Shown here piece by piece: positions 36,800 to 46,546 of a stretch of 58,592 nucleotides of DNA; position 1 is the stretch's first letter; every line of letters starts with the position of its first letter. The notes under the pieces are model-generated. The model saw only the letters and a list, made by a program, of their open reading frames with translations, had not been told where the DNA came from and searched no databases. The stretch covers positions 1 to 58,592 of the forward strand of contig JANYDA010000024.1 in assembly GCA_025360005.1 (NCBI GenBank), read 5' to 3'. The translations under genes and the position numbers were made by a program. This DNA comes from Fibrobacteria bacterium (GTDB lineage: Bacteria > Fibrobacterota > Fibrobacteria > UBA11236).

Positions 36800-36887
36800 G
36801 GGAGAAATGTACAAACTGGCCCCGCGGGGGAGCCCGGCGCGGCGGGCCCGCTGCATCCACGCGGCAATATTCGTATCATTGTGTGTC

Positions 36888-37823
36888 ATGGAAAGATATT
36901 CCCGGGTGGCGGGCTATTCGGTGGCGCTCATCCTGCTCGCGGGCCTGTTGTGGATGGTCTCCATGCTGCGCGAAGGATTGCTGTTTCCGCACAACCGGGT
37001 CACCGTCGCCTTCCCCGCCATCGGCACCTTGATGGAAGATGATCCTGTCAAGCTCCAAGGCGTTCAGGTAGGCCGGGTGGCGAGCATCGAGACGATGCAG
37101 GGCCGCGCCGTGGCGGTACTGGAATTCTTCCACCGCACCCCTATCGCCAAAGGCTCCCGCTTCATCAATTACAACTACAGCCTGTTCGGCGCGCGCATGG
37201 TCATCCTGGTCCCGGGAGAATCCCGCGAGGCCATCGATCCGGATCAAATCCAGACGGGCGATTTCAGTACGGGCGTGGCCGAAACCATCCATAAGGTGGA
37301 GGATCTCCTCGTTACCGTAACGGAGTACCGGAAGTTGGGATCCCGCCTGGAGAAGGGAACCGACTCCACGCTATCCATCCAGCAATTGCTCGCCACCAAA
37401 GTCTATCCCGTGCTCGCGGAGTTCGGAACCTTCACTCATGATCTGGAAACACTCCAGAATCAGGCCGGCGCGCAACTGGATCAACTGGCCGCGGCCAGCG
37501 GCCACGTCGACGGTTTCGGCCGGACGCTGGCATCGCAAAGCGACACCTTGGTGGTGCGCGCCAACCGGACCTTGGCGCAGTTGACCACCCTGACGGCCCA
37601 GTCCACGGTCATCCTCAAAAGCCTGGAGGAGATTGTCATCGCTTGCCAGGATACCACCAAAGGGACCAGCCGCTTCCTGGTGCAACGGGACATGTATGAC
37701 CGTGCCCTAAGCATGACCCACGCCCTCCAGGATCTGCTTAAGGTGGCCAAGGCGGAAGGTATCACCGATGCGATCCACTTTTGGCGCAACGTCCATTTCA
37801 ATTTGCGGAAGCCCCGGGACTGA
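36888..37823 (+). CDS. MCE/MlaD family protein
   Basis: 311 residues from the ATG at 36888. One N-terminal membrane helix (GYSVALILLAGLLWMVSML) is followed by the MCE domain at about 40-125 (RVTVAFPAIGTLMEDDPVKLQGVQVGRVASI ... RMVILVPG). A long helical tail of about 170 residues carries heptad-like Leu/Gln repeats. MlaD-type proteins bind phospholipids in the periplasm and work with an MlaFE ABC transporter; neither mlaE nor mlaF is in this window, so this copy is isolated. No Shine-Dalgarno site precedes the ATG. A TATCAT hexamer ends eight bases upstream, which suggests a leaderless start, but its -35 box is poor. Confidence 0.85.
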   Translation: MERYSRVAGYSVALILLAGLLWMVSMLREGLLFPHNRVTVAFPAIGTLMEDDPVKLQGVQVGRVASIETMQGRAVAVLEFFHRTPIAKGSRFINYNYSLFGARMVILVPGESREAIDPDQIQTGDFSTGVAETIHKVEDLLVTVTEYRKLGSRLEKGTDSTLSIQQLLATKVYPVLAEFGTFTHDLETLQNQAGAQLDQLAAASGHVDGFGRTLASQSDTLVVRANRTLAQLTTLTAQSTVILKSLEEIVIACQDTTKGTSRFLVQRDMYDRALSMTHALQDLLKVAKAEGITDAIHFWRNVHFNLRKPRD

Positions 37824-38057
37824 ATCCAGCCTTTGCCGGCAAGCGCGTGGCATGGGAAAAGAGCGGTATTCGGAGCAATATCGCGACTGAGTCCGACGCA
37901 GGCCTCGGTCCGCGGAGCCGATCGACGCCCGCGCGGACTTTTTCAAAACCTGTTAAAGGAGCGATGTCGCAGGCGGCGCGGGCACGGGGACTGAAAATTG
38001 GTTAAATTGCATACTGCTGCCTGATAGCCAACCGTCATGCGTTACCGAGGAGTTTTC

Positions 38058-39359
38058 ATGTTCGCGCCCGCCTTCTTGCTTCGCGCCCCCGCGAAGCCGG
38101 CCCGGGTCCATTCCAAGCCGGGGTTGGCCTGCTTGCTGGTAGCGTCCCTGGCATTTGCGGACGGAGCGCTAGGGCAAACCGCTTTGGAACCGGATGAGGG
38201 CGGAGTCGATTTCAAAATCCAAGGCGAATATGCGGGGATGGTCAGCGGGGCCGGCGCGATGGGGGCGCAAGTGATCGCTTTGGGTTCGGGAAAATTCAAA
38301 GCCGTCTTTTTTCCAGGCGGTCTGCCGGGCTCGCTCACGGGCCCATCCTGGAACGGTAAAGACAGGATCGAAGCCCTGGGAACCTTGTCGGACACGATAA
38401 CCGTTTTTTCCGGCGGCGGTTTTTCCGCAACCCTCGGCGCGAGCGGGACCAAATTCACCGGTAAGACCGCCAAGGCGGAAAGCTTCAGCTTGGATAAAGT
38501 GATGCGGACCAGCCCCACCGCGGGCGCCCCGCCTACCGCCGGAGCCACCGTGCTGTTCGATGGCAAAAACGTATCCGCCTGGAAAGACGGAACCGCCAGC
38601 ATGGATGCCCGCGGTTTGTTCAAAGCGGAAGGCACCACGGAGGCGTCCGGGGCCATCACCAAGACTGCCTACCAAAGTTTCCACATGCACCTGGAATTCC
38701 GCGTCCCTTTCATGCCGACCGTGAGCGGCCAAGGACGGGGCAACAGCGGCATCTATTTGCAAGGCCGCGATGAGCTGCAAATCCTGGACTCCTTCGGCAA
38801 TACGCTGGAGAACGGCGCGGATACCATGGCGGCCAAGCGCGAATGCGGCGCCTTCTGGGAATACTTCCGTCCGTTGGTGAACGCGGCCTATCCCCCGCTT
38901 TCCTGGCAAACCTACGATATCGATTTTACCGCGGCCCAGTACGATGCTGCCGGAAAGACCCAGCTGGCGCCGGCCACGGCGGTAGTCCTTTGGAACGGCG
39001 TCCTGGTTGAGGACAAACCGGCTCTGGTCAACGCCACTTTGTTGGGGACCGCGGCCGGCCCCGCGCCGGGCCCCATACGCGTTCAGGCTTACACTCCCGT
39101 CTTCTACCGCAACATCTGGATCTCCGAAGGGACGGCGGCGGTGCGCCCGCATCGTCCCCAACCCCTGTCCGCAGGCGCGCGCGCGCAAGCCCTCAAAGAC
39201 CTGCGTTTAAGCCTCATCAGCGGCCGGCAAGTGCTTCCCGGCAAGCGGACGGCCTTCTCGCCGTACGTGGTCTCCCAAGATCCGCGTTCCGATTCACGCC
39301 CGGTCTCCGGGCTTCAACCATTCTCCGGCGCAAACCGCGCCGGGGCTATTTCGTATTAG
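38058..39359 (+). CDS. Secreted DUF1080 (3-keto-disaccharide hydrolase-like) protein
   Basis: 433 residues from the ATG at 38058, with GAGGAG six bases before it; an earlier ATG at 38037 has no such site. The signal peptide ends around DGALGQ. The first domain (about 40-150) is a short beta-rich region with GGGFSATLGASGTKFTGKT. The DUF1080 domain follows (about 160-370): TVLFDGKNVSAWK, LEFRVPFMP, RGNSGIYLQGRDELQILDSFGN and FYRNIWISEG. Proteins of this family are concanavalin-like folds that act on glycosides, including 3-keto-disaccharides; the substrate here cannot be told. The last 65 residues are a low-complexity Arg/Pro/Ser tail without a recognisable sorting domain. Confidence 0.85.
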   Translation: MFAPAFLLRAPAKPARVHSKPGLACLLVASLAFADGALGQTALEPDEGGVDFKIQGEYAGMVSGAGAMGAQVIALGSGKFKAVFFPGGLPGSLTGPSWNGKDRIEALGTLSDTITVFSGGGFSATLGASGTKFTGKTAKAESFSLDKVMRTSPTAGAPPTAGATVLFDGKNVSAWKDGTASMDARGLFKAEGTTEASGAITKTAYQSFHMHLEFRVPFMPTVSGQGRGNSGIYLQGRDELQILDSFGNTLENGADTMAAKRECGAFWEYFRPLVNAAYPPLSWQTYDIDFTAAQYDAAGKTQLAPATAVVLWNGVLVEDKPALVNATLLGTAAGPAPGPIRVQAYTPVFYRNIWISEGTAAVRPHRPQPLSAGARAQALKDLRLSLISGRQVLPGKRTAFSPYVVSQDPRSDSRPVSGLQPFSGANRAGAISY

Positions 39360-39372
39360 AGGGGTGTTTATC

Positions 39373-39933
39373 ATGAATTCTGGATCCAAATCATTGCGTT
39401 CGAGCCTGGGGGCCGCGGGAACCTTGCTTTTGCTGGCCCTGGCATTCCAAGCCCGCCCGGCCCGGGCGGAAGATCCTCTGCTTGGGCAGATCAAGGTCAT
39501 CAAATGCGTCGGCTGCGATCCGGGCGCCGTGAACCTGGTGGTCCATGATCCCATCGATGTGCGCGACTTTGAAGTGCAGATCAAGGAAGCCGATTACCAG
39601 AAAATCGTTACGCCTCTGGCCGGCAAAACCGTTTACGATAAGGAAGGTTGCTTCTATTGGATGGACCTGCCGAAAGGATCCAAGCCGCGGACCGTCAAGG
39701 AAGGAGCGAAGGATACGGAAAAAGCCAAGGACTCGGAAAAGAAATCCGCCAAGAAGGCCGTGAAAAAGGACACTTCCGCCGGTTCCGATTCGGCCCAATC
39801 CGGAGGCGGCATGGTGGAAACCTCCGCGCCCGCCGCCGGCCCGGAACCGGAAGGCGTACCATCCCGTTGCATCCCTTATGTGCGCATTGAGCCCAAGCCT
39901 TCCAACCCCAAAGGCAAGAAGAGCGAAAACTAG
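39373..39933 (+). CDS. Small secreted protein of unknown function, Lys-rich
   Basis: 186 residues from the ATG at 39373; GAGGGGTG lies upstream. The signal peptide is clear (LLLLALAFQARPARA). A small globular part contains a Cys pair (KCVGCDPG) and YDKEGCFYWMDLPKG. A highly charged Lys/Glu/Ser linker of about 40 residues (near residues 110-140) leads to a Pro-rich end with a fourth Cys (PSRCIPYVRIEPKP). It is presumably periplasmic or surface-associated. It sits 13 bases after the DUF1080 gene and 8 before the next unknown, so an operon is likely. No family is recognised. Confidence 0.65.
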   Translation: MNSGSKSLRSSLGAAGTLLLLALAFQARPARAEDPLLGQIKVIKCVGCDPGAVNLVVHDPIDVRDFEVQIKEADYQKIVTPLAGKTVYDKEGCFYWMDLPKGSKPRTVKEGAKDTEKAKDSEKKSAKKAVKKDTSAGSDSAQSGGGMVETSAPAAGPEPEGVPSRCIPYVRIEPKPSNPKGKKSEN

Positions 39934-39941
39934 GCGCAGGC

Positions 39942-40403
39942 ATGGCAGGACCCGCTGAAACGCTTTCATTCGTGGCCAGGCGCTTGATCCAATTCGAGCA
40001 GCGCTTCGCGCAGGCGGACGCCTCCCGCAAACGCGCGGCTGCATCCCTGTTCTCCCGGATCTCCCAGAGCATTCAAATCCTGGTCTCCGATCTGAATCGG
40101 GATCAATTGCCCCATGAAGCTTGCCGGGACTTGATCTTCTTTTCCACCAAACTCAAGGAATGCGCGGAAGAAGAACTGGGCGGCACGGAATCCGATCGTT
40201 TGTCCCAGGCCCTGCGGGAAGCCTGCGACAAGGAAAAGATCTTCCTGGAGTACCGCTCTTCGGAGCAGAAGAAATACCTGGGCGAGGAGTTGGAAAAGGC
40301 CGCCATCCTCATCCAAGCGCTTGCCAACGGCATTTACATGGGCCCTCCGGACGCCGGGCCGGCAGCGGCGGAATCCCCTCCCGACAGCGCCCAGGGAACC
40401 TGA
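39942..40403 (+). CDS. Helical cytosolic protein of unknown function
   Basis: 153 residues, almost entirely helical, with charged amphipathic stretches (LSFVARRLIQFEQRFAQAD, ACRDLIFFSTKLKECAEEEL, YLGEELEKAAILIQALANG) and a disordered Pro/Ala-rich end. No signal peptide or membrane segment is present. It lies eight bases after the secreted Lys-rich protein gene, and its GC-rich composition and codon use match the neighbours. No family is recognised. Confidence 0.6.
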   Translation: MAGPAETLSFVARRLIQFEQRFAQADASRKRAAASLFSRISQSIQILVSDLNRDQLPHEACRDLIFFSTKLKECAEEELGGTESDRLSQALREACDKEKIFLEYRSSEQKKYLGEELEKAAILIQALANGIYMGPPDAGPAAAESPPDSAQGT

Positions 40404-40499
40404 AGGACGGCTTCAAAAAGAAGGCGCGCTTGCCTCCCCCAAATCCGGCTTGGATTTCGCCCTGCTCCATGATAAGATTGAAGGGAAAGGGATAGGAAA

Positions 40500-40910
40500 A
40501 TGAAGCACCCGTTCACAGGTGAATACCTGAAAATGGCCTCCGGAGCCTATGAAGTACAGGTGGCCCGCATGGCCGGCAAGGTTTTCCAATCCGGGGACTT
40601 CGTCATCTTCGAATCCGCCTTCACGCCCGCCGGCATGGTTTCCATGATCGACGAGCACTCCCACAATATCCCCCAGGACAACGCGCAGGTATGGCTTCCG
40701 CAATTGCGCCAACTGATGGACATGTTCGGGGACTTCACCGCCTCCCTGGAAGCCTTCCGATCCGGATTGGGCAACCCCGCCTCGGGAGCCCCTCCCGGGT
40801 ATTTCGAAAAGTTCAAGAGCTGGGAAGAATGCACCCTGGCGGTGTTGATGCTGAAAAGAACCGGCAAGATATGGAACGGCCAGACCTGGACGGCGATAGC
40901 CAGATCCTGA
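40500..40910 (+). CDS. Small protein of unknown function
   Basis: 136 residues; GGATAGGAAA precedes the ATG. Soluble, without a signal peptide. Conserved-looking strings are GDFVIFESAFTPAGMVSMIDEHSHNI and SWEECTLAVLMLKRTGKIWNGQTW; the latter looks like a short helix plus a terminal strand. It is convergent with pckG, with 64 bases between the stops. No family is recognised. Confidence 0.6.
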   Translation: MKHPFTGEYLKMASGAYEVQVARMAGKVFQSGDFVIFESAFTPAGMVSMIDEHSHNIPQDNAQVWLPQLRQLMDMFGDFTASLEAFRSGLGNPASGAPPGYFEKFKSWEECTLAVLMLKRTGKIWNGQTWTAIARS

Positions 40911-40974
40911 CCCGCCGTTCCGGCCCTCCCCCGCGCCCGCCCTTCGCGCAGAACCACGTCGGCGGTATCCCTTG

Positions 40975-42756
<1,782 letters not shown>

Positions 42757-42776
42757 GCGTCCTCCCGACGAATCCG

Positions 42777-42805
42777 ATTATATCCTTTCACCCACCGGCA
42801 GTCAT
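42777..42805 (-). promoter_or_regulatory. pckG promoter
   Basis: On the minus strand ATGACT (42805-42800) and a perfect TATAAT (42782-42777) are separated by 17 bases. The start codon at 42756 follows after a short leader containing GGGAGG. Confidence 0.7.
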
Positions 42806-42897
42806 CCGGCCAGGGCCCAAGCGGATAGGGGGATTCGCAGTCCGCTAAAATAAACTAATTGATCGCGCGCATGGTAGCCTCCCCGGGCCACCCCTTC

Positions 42898-42926
42898 CTG
42901 GCAGCCGGCCCCGGAAAGGTTATATT
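42898..42926 (+). promoter_or_regulatory. Candidate promoter of the GAF-domain gene
   Basis: CTGGCA at 42898-42903 and TATATT at 42921-42926 are separated by 17 bases. The ATG with its GGAGG site follows at 42982. Confidence 0.45.
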
Positions 42927-42981
42927 ATGGATCTTGGCCGGACCGCTAGGGGGCGGCACGGGCCATTGGGGAGGACGTAAC

Positions 42982-43470
42982 ATGCCGAATACCATTTCCA
43001 GGGAAACGCTCTTGGTTGAGATCCGATCCATTCTCGAAAAGGGCGGCAATGCCGATCCGGCGATGGATCTGGTGCTGGGGAAATTGCTCGCCGCTTTTGA
43101 ATGCCCCGTCGGCACCATCCATACCTTGGATGGATCCACCGGTATGCTGAAGCTCCGCGCCCGGCGCGGGATACCGGATTCCATCCTCGACAAGGTAAAG
43201 ATGATCCCCATCGGCAAGGGCATGGCCGGCATCGCGGCCGAACGCAAGCAGGCCGTGCAGGTTTGCAACCTGCAGACGGATTCGTCCGGAGTGGCCAAGC
43301 CCTCCGCGCGCGATACCAAGATGGAAGGATCCATTTCCGCGCCTATGTTATTGGGCGGAAAGCTCTACGGCACCTTGGGGGTGGCCAAGCCCATCCCGTA
43401 TGAATTCTCGGATGAGGAAAGCGGCGCCTTGATGGACGCGGGAGCCTTGATAGCATCCTTCGTCAAATGA
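42982..43470 (+). CDS. GAF-domain protein
   Basis: 162 residues from the ATG at 42982, preceded by GGGGAGGACGTAAC. The whole chain is one GAF domain: about 35 N-terminal helical residues, then LLAAFECPVGTIHTLDGSTGMLKLRARRGIPDSIL, IPIGKGMAGIAAERKQAVQVCNL, SISAPMLLGGKLYGTLGVAKP and a closing helix. The order fits small-molecule-binding GAF domains. No output domain is attached, so it may be a stand-alone sensor or a free methionine sulfoxide reductase-like protein, but the Cys pattern for the latter is not clear. It is divergent from pckG. Confidence 0.85.
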   Translation: MPNTISRETLLVEIRSILEKGGNADPAMDLVLGKLLAAFECPVGTIHTLDGSTGMLKLRARRGIPDSILDKVKMIPIGKGMAGIAAERKQAVQVCNLQTDSSGVAKPSARDTKMEGSISAPMLLGGKLYGTLGVAKPIPYEFSDEESGALMDAGALIASFVK

Positions 43471-43483
43471 CCGTGCCGGAAGG

Positions 43484-43497
43484 CCCCGGACCCGGGG
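43484..43497. other. GC-rich hairpin between convergent genes
   Basis: CCCCGGACCCGGGG forms a short perfect stem next to the stop codon of the small membrane protein and 14 bases after the GAF gene. It has no T-run on either side, so it is at best a weak bidirectional end signal. Confidence 0.3.
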
Positions 43498-43689
43498 TTA
43501 CTTCGACCGCATCCCCTGCATGAGCCAGGCTACGCAAAAGTAGCATACCCAAACCGACAGCATGGCGAGCAGCGCCGGGGACCAAAGCGTAGTGCTCTGC
43601 GCCGGCTGAGTCATTGAAGCCCAATAGCCGTTGGCGACCGAAACCCCCATCGCCCCCATCCGCAAATATTTTTTCAGGTTCTTATCCAT
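43498..43689 (-). CDS. Small membrane protein
   Basis: 63 residues from the ATG at 43689 (MDKNLKKYLRMGAMG). A single strong hydrophobic segment (LWSPALLAMLSVWVCYFCVAWLM) makes it an inner-membrane peptide with a short amphipathic N-terminus. The frame stays open upstream for a further 140 codons, but that stretch is a low-complexity Arg/Pro translation of GC-rich DNA and unlikely to be coding. No good Shine-Dalgarno site is visible. Function unknown. Confidence 0.5.
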   Translation of the reverse strand: MDKNLKKYLRMGAMGVSVANGYWASMTQPAQSTTLWSPALLAMLSVWVCYFCVAWLMQGMRSK

Positions 43690-44056
43690 GTCGATCCGAT
43701 CCGGATGCCGGCGGTCATGCTTGACCCGCCCGGAACCGGATGCCTCCGTTCTGGTTTCATTGTAGGGCATGGCAGGGCGGAAGAGGGGGAAATGCGCGGC
43801 GGGATCCGCCCCTTGCCCGGACAGATTGTAATGGGTAACCTGGCCGGGACTCGGGGGTAACGGGGATGGGACGGGGGGGTAGCGGCGGCGGGACGGGTGC
43901 CGGCGGACGGATTCATGGCCCGGAGCGGGCCGGGACCGGGAAGCCTCAGGGTCCGCGGGCCAACCTAGTAAAAGCGGCAAGTCCAGACGGGGCTTCGGGT
44001 TGCGAGGTCCGCCGGCCGGGCAAAAAGGGGGAGGATCTTGGGAACGTAGGCGGCGG
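43690..44056. other. GC-rich non-coding stretch
   Basis: About 370 bases between the small membrane gene and the TlpA-like gene. It contains a G-quadruplex-forming run (43846-43879). I compared it with cyclic-di-GMP, TPP and cobalamin riboswitch signatures and see none. No gene is supported. Confidence 0.5.
43846..43879 (+). other. G-quadruplex-forming motif
   Basis: Five runs of three or more G (43846-43848, 43853-43857, 43862-43865, 43868-43870, 43873-43879) are separated by two to four bases, which fits the standard G3+N1-7 pattern. It lies in the non-coding stretch upstream of the small membrane protein. Confidence 0.6.
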
Positions 44057-45388
44057 CTAGAAAGCCCTTTGTCCCAAAACCACATCCCGCTTTTCCAAGA
44101 TCCCTTGCTCATTGATTTTCACATTGAGGGGTAACGGGCGCGAGGCGTAATACCGGCGCGCCTCCGGCCCGGCCATCCCCACCATCCAGTCCATGTGGTA
44201 TTTCATCACGGCTTGCTGGACCTGGGGCAAATCCGTATCCGTGGTGATGCTGATGATTTCCCAATTCTTGGCGGCGAAAGCTTTATGGAAGTCCCGGACC
44301 GCGGCGATATGATCCAGGCAGGGTTTGCAAAGGGTGGACCAGAATTGGATCATGATTTTCTTGCCGCGGAAATCCGAAAGCCGGAGCGTATCCCCGTCCA
44401 TATTCACGAAGCGGATATCCGGGGCTTTACGTCCTTCCACGGCTTTGAATGAAGCCGCCCCGGGATCGAAAGCGCTCAGGCGGCGCAATTCCATCCAACC
44501 GCCCTTGTCGTCCCAGGAAAGGATTTCAAAGGTGGCCGAGTCCAGGGAAAACCGGAAGCCTCCTTCTGCGCCATCGGACCCCGTTCCCCCCATGGCGACG
44601 CCGTCCGCTTCCAATGATTTCTCTACCGATCCATCCCCATCCCAATCCACCACCAGGCGATCCGCCGTGCCGGAAAGGATTTTACCGTCCCCGTCCGCAT
44701 CGCAGAATCCGATCTGCCTGGAGATGCCGCCCAGGCTCAAGGTCCCCAGGGTCAGATCGAGCACGCGCACGCGATAGGGCGGCTCCTCGCAAAGCGCCCA
44801 GGTCAGCGTAGACTTGAGGCTTTCGCATTTCGCTTGCCATGTTTTGGCGTGGGAGCCGGCCCGGCACAGGGAAACCGGCGCCATCCCGCCGCCGACGCGT
44901 TCCAAGGTAACGCAGGAGTCACCCTGGGGCCAGAAACGCGGCGGGCCATCGTTGCCTAGATCCTCGTCGTTGTTCAGGTCCGCGAACACGGAGTCCCCGC
45001 CCGCGACCGGGAAGAGGGCCAAGCTGAGCGCGGGATCCCCCGACTGGACGCGGATGCCGCGCAGGGAAAGGAAGCGCAGCGATTCCAGCGCCTTGTTGCG
45101 GGGCAGAACGATTTTCTCATCCGCCATCACGCGCGGGAATGCGATCGCCTGGCATACCTTTTTTCCTTCCGGGCAATCCAACCAGTCCGCCTTGGCCGGC
45201 TCACGCGGATCCGCAGCGCGATGATCCAGCATCACCCGGAACGGGGCGAAGGATCCGTCCGACGCGTACGTATTGGCCAGGGCGGCCCCGGCGAGGATGG
45301 CCGCAAGCAGCATGCAGGGTCGCAACCGGGAACCAAGCGATAAAGCGTTTGCCGGGGTCGGAAAAAAACGTATCGGTGTCATGTGCAT
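44057..45388 (-). CDS. Exported TlpA-like thioredoxin-fold protein with Ca-binding-like loops
   Basis: 443 residues. The signal peptide is CMLLAAILAGAALANTYA. An N-terminal domain of about 280 residues contains Asp-rich loops of the EF-hand/dockerin type (FADLNNDEDLGND and DADGDGKILS, then VVDWDGDGSVEKSL) and several Cys. From about residue 315 comes a TlpA/AhpC-type redoxin: GRKAPDIRFVNMDGDTLRLSDFRGKKIMIQFWSTLCKPCL, with the CKPC redox pair, then WEIISITTDTD and a final LPLNVKINEQGILEKRDVV. It probably reduces or repairs extracytoplasmic disulfides. The joining of a Ca-loop domain to the redoxin is uncommon in my reading. A second ATG at 45382 is equally possible as start. Confidence 0.8.
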   Translation of the reverse strand: MHMTPIRFFPTPANALSLGSRLRPCMLLAAILAGAALANTYASDGSFAPFRVMLDHRAADPREPAKADWLDCPEGKKVCQAIAFPRVMADEKIVLPRNKALESLRFLSLRGIRVQSGDPALSLALFPVAGGDSVFADLNNDEDLGNDGPPRFWPQGDSCVTLERVGGGMAPVSLCRAGSHAKTWQAKCESLKSTLTWALCEEPPYRVRVLDLTLGTLSLGGISRQIGFCDADGDGKILSGTADRLVVDWDGDGSVEKSLEADGVAMGGTGSDGAEGGFRFSLDSATFEILSWDDKGGWMELRRLSAFDPGAASFKAVEGRKAPDIRFVNMDGDTLRLSDFRGKKIMIQFWSTLCKPCLDHIAAVRDFHKAFAAKNWEIISITTDTDLPQVQQAVMKYHMDWMVGMAGPEARRYYASRPLPLNVKINEQGILEKRDVVLGQRAF

Positions 45389-45537
45389 TGATGATAGGTT
45401 GAGCGTGGATTTTCCGTCAAGGGAACTTGTGTTCCGGCCGGCCGCTTAGTGGGAAAATCGCTCCCTGCCGAAGTAAAATCAGGGTCAAGGCGCTTATGCC
45501 TGGCTGGACGCGGATTGGGCGGGAAAGGTTAGCCGCG

Positions 45538-46488
45538 CTAAGCCCGGACGGCGTTGGCCGCGGCGCCGGTGGCCCGGAATGCGATGATAATACGGACGGC
45601 CTCTTCCGCCACCGCCAGCGCGGCCTGCTCGGTGGAAGCGCCCAGATGGGGCGTGCATACCGTCAGGGCGGCCAACTCCGCGTCGGCGAAAGCCGCTTCG
45701 GCCGCCTTGGGCTCGCCGGCGAACACATCCAATCCCACCCGCAGGCCCCGCGCGCGGATGGCGGCGGAAAGGGCGGCCGCTTCCACCACCTCGCCCCGGG
45801 ACGTATTCACGAAGAGAGTCCCCGGCTTGAGGGATGCGAAAAATGGGGTAGCAAGCAAGTTACGGGTGGCGCCGGTCGAAGCCACGTGTACGCTTACCGC
45901 ATCGCATGCCCGGGCCAGGTCTTCCAATCCCGCCGCGAATGCCACGCCGGCCTGCGCGGCCGCTTCCGGAGTGAGACTGCGCGACCACGCCATCACGTCC
46001 ATATCCAATCCCCGCGCTTTGCGGGCCATGGCGCGGCCTACCGCCCCGAATCCCACCAGTCCAAGCCGGCGGCCCTTTAGACCCATCCCCTGCCCCAGCG
46101 CCCCTTTGTTCCATTTTCCTTGCCGCAGGGCGAAGGTGCCCTCCGCTATCTTCCGGTCCGCCGCCAGCAGCAGGCCCAATGCCAGTTCGGCGACCGCATC
46201 CGCGTTCATGCCGGGGGTATTGCTGACCTGGATGCCGCGCTCCGCCGCGGCCGCAACATCGATGGTATCCGTACCTGCGCCCGCGCGCAGGATCAATTTC
46301 AAGGCGGGCAGATGGGACAGGGTTTCCCGGGTGACCAGGGTGGATCGGACGATCAGGATGTCCGCCGCGGCCGCATGGGTGGGCAATGCGGAAACGGCCA
46401 AGCCATTGCAGACGGTAACGGTAAAGCCCGCCGCTTCCAGGCCCATCCGGGCGGACGCATCCAAGGTATCCGCCGCAAGTACCATCAT
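45538..46488 (-). CDS. D-2-hydroxyacid dehydrogenase (phosphoglycerate dehydrogenase-like)
   Basis: 316 residues. The Rossmann motif GLVGFGAVGRAMARKARG is at about 142-159. The active-site Arg is in FVNTSRGEVVEAAAL, Glu in VFAGEPK and His in TPHLGAST. LRAGAGTDTIDVAAAAERGIQVSNTPGMNADAVAELALGLLLA is typical of 3-phosphoglycerate dehydrogenases. The C-terminal ACT/ASB regulatory domains of SerA are missing, so it may be a short-type SerA (serine pathway) or a related 2-hydroxyacid enzyme. No serine genes are nearby. The Ala-rich composition is high for the window. Confidence 0.85.
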   Translation of the reverse strand: MMVLAADTLDASARMGLEAAGFTVTVCNGLAVSALPTHAAAADILIVRSTLVTRETLSHLPALKLILRAGAGTDTIDVAAAAERGIQVSNTPGMNADAVAELALGLLLAADRKIAEGTFALRQGKWNKGALGQGMGLKGRRLGLVGFGAVGRAMARKARGLDMDVMAWSRSLTPEAAAQAGVAFAAGLEDLARACDAVSVHVASTGATRNLLATPFFASLKPGTLFVNTSRGEVVEAAALSAAIRARGLRVGLDVFAGEPKAAEAAFADAELAALTVCTPHLGASTEQAALAVAEEAVRIIIAFRATGAAANAVRA

Positions 46489-46546
46489 GATCGACCCCCT
46501 GGATCAGTATACCATCCTCTGGAGCGGATCGAAAGGACCGGGAGTC

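Noticed and set aside
43780-44056. Riboswitch (cyclic-di-GMP, TPP or cobalamin) in the GC-rich gap
   Set aside because: No conserved core of these classes could be matched on either strand.
43690-44112. N-terminal extension of the small membrane protein by 141 residues
   Set aside because: Low-complexity Arg/Pro-rich translation of very GC-rich DNA that runs into the next gene; not plausible coding sequence.
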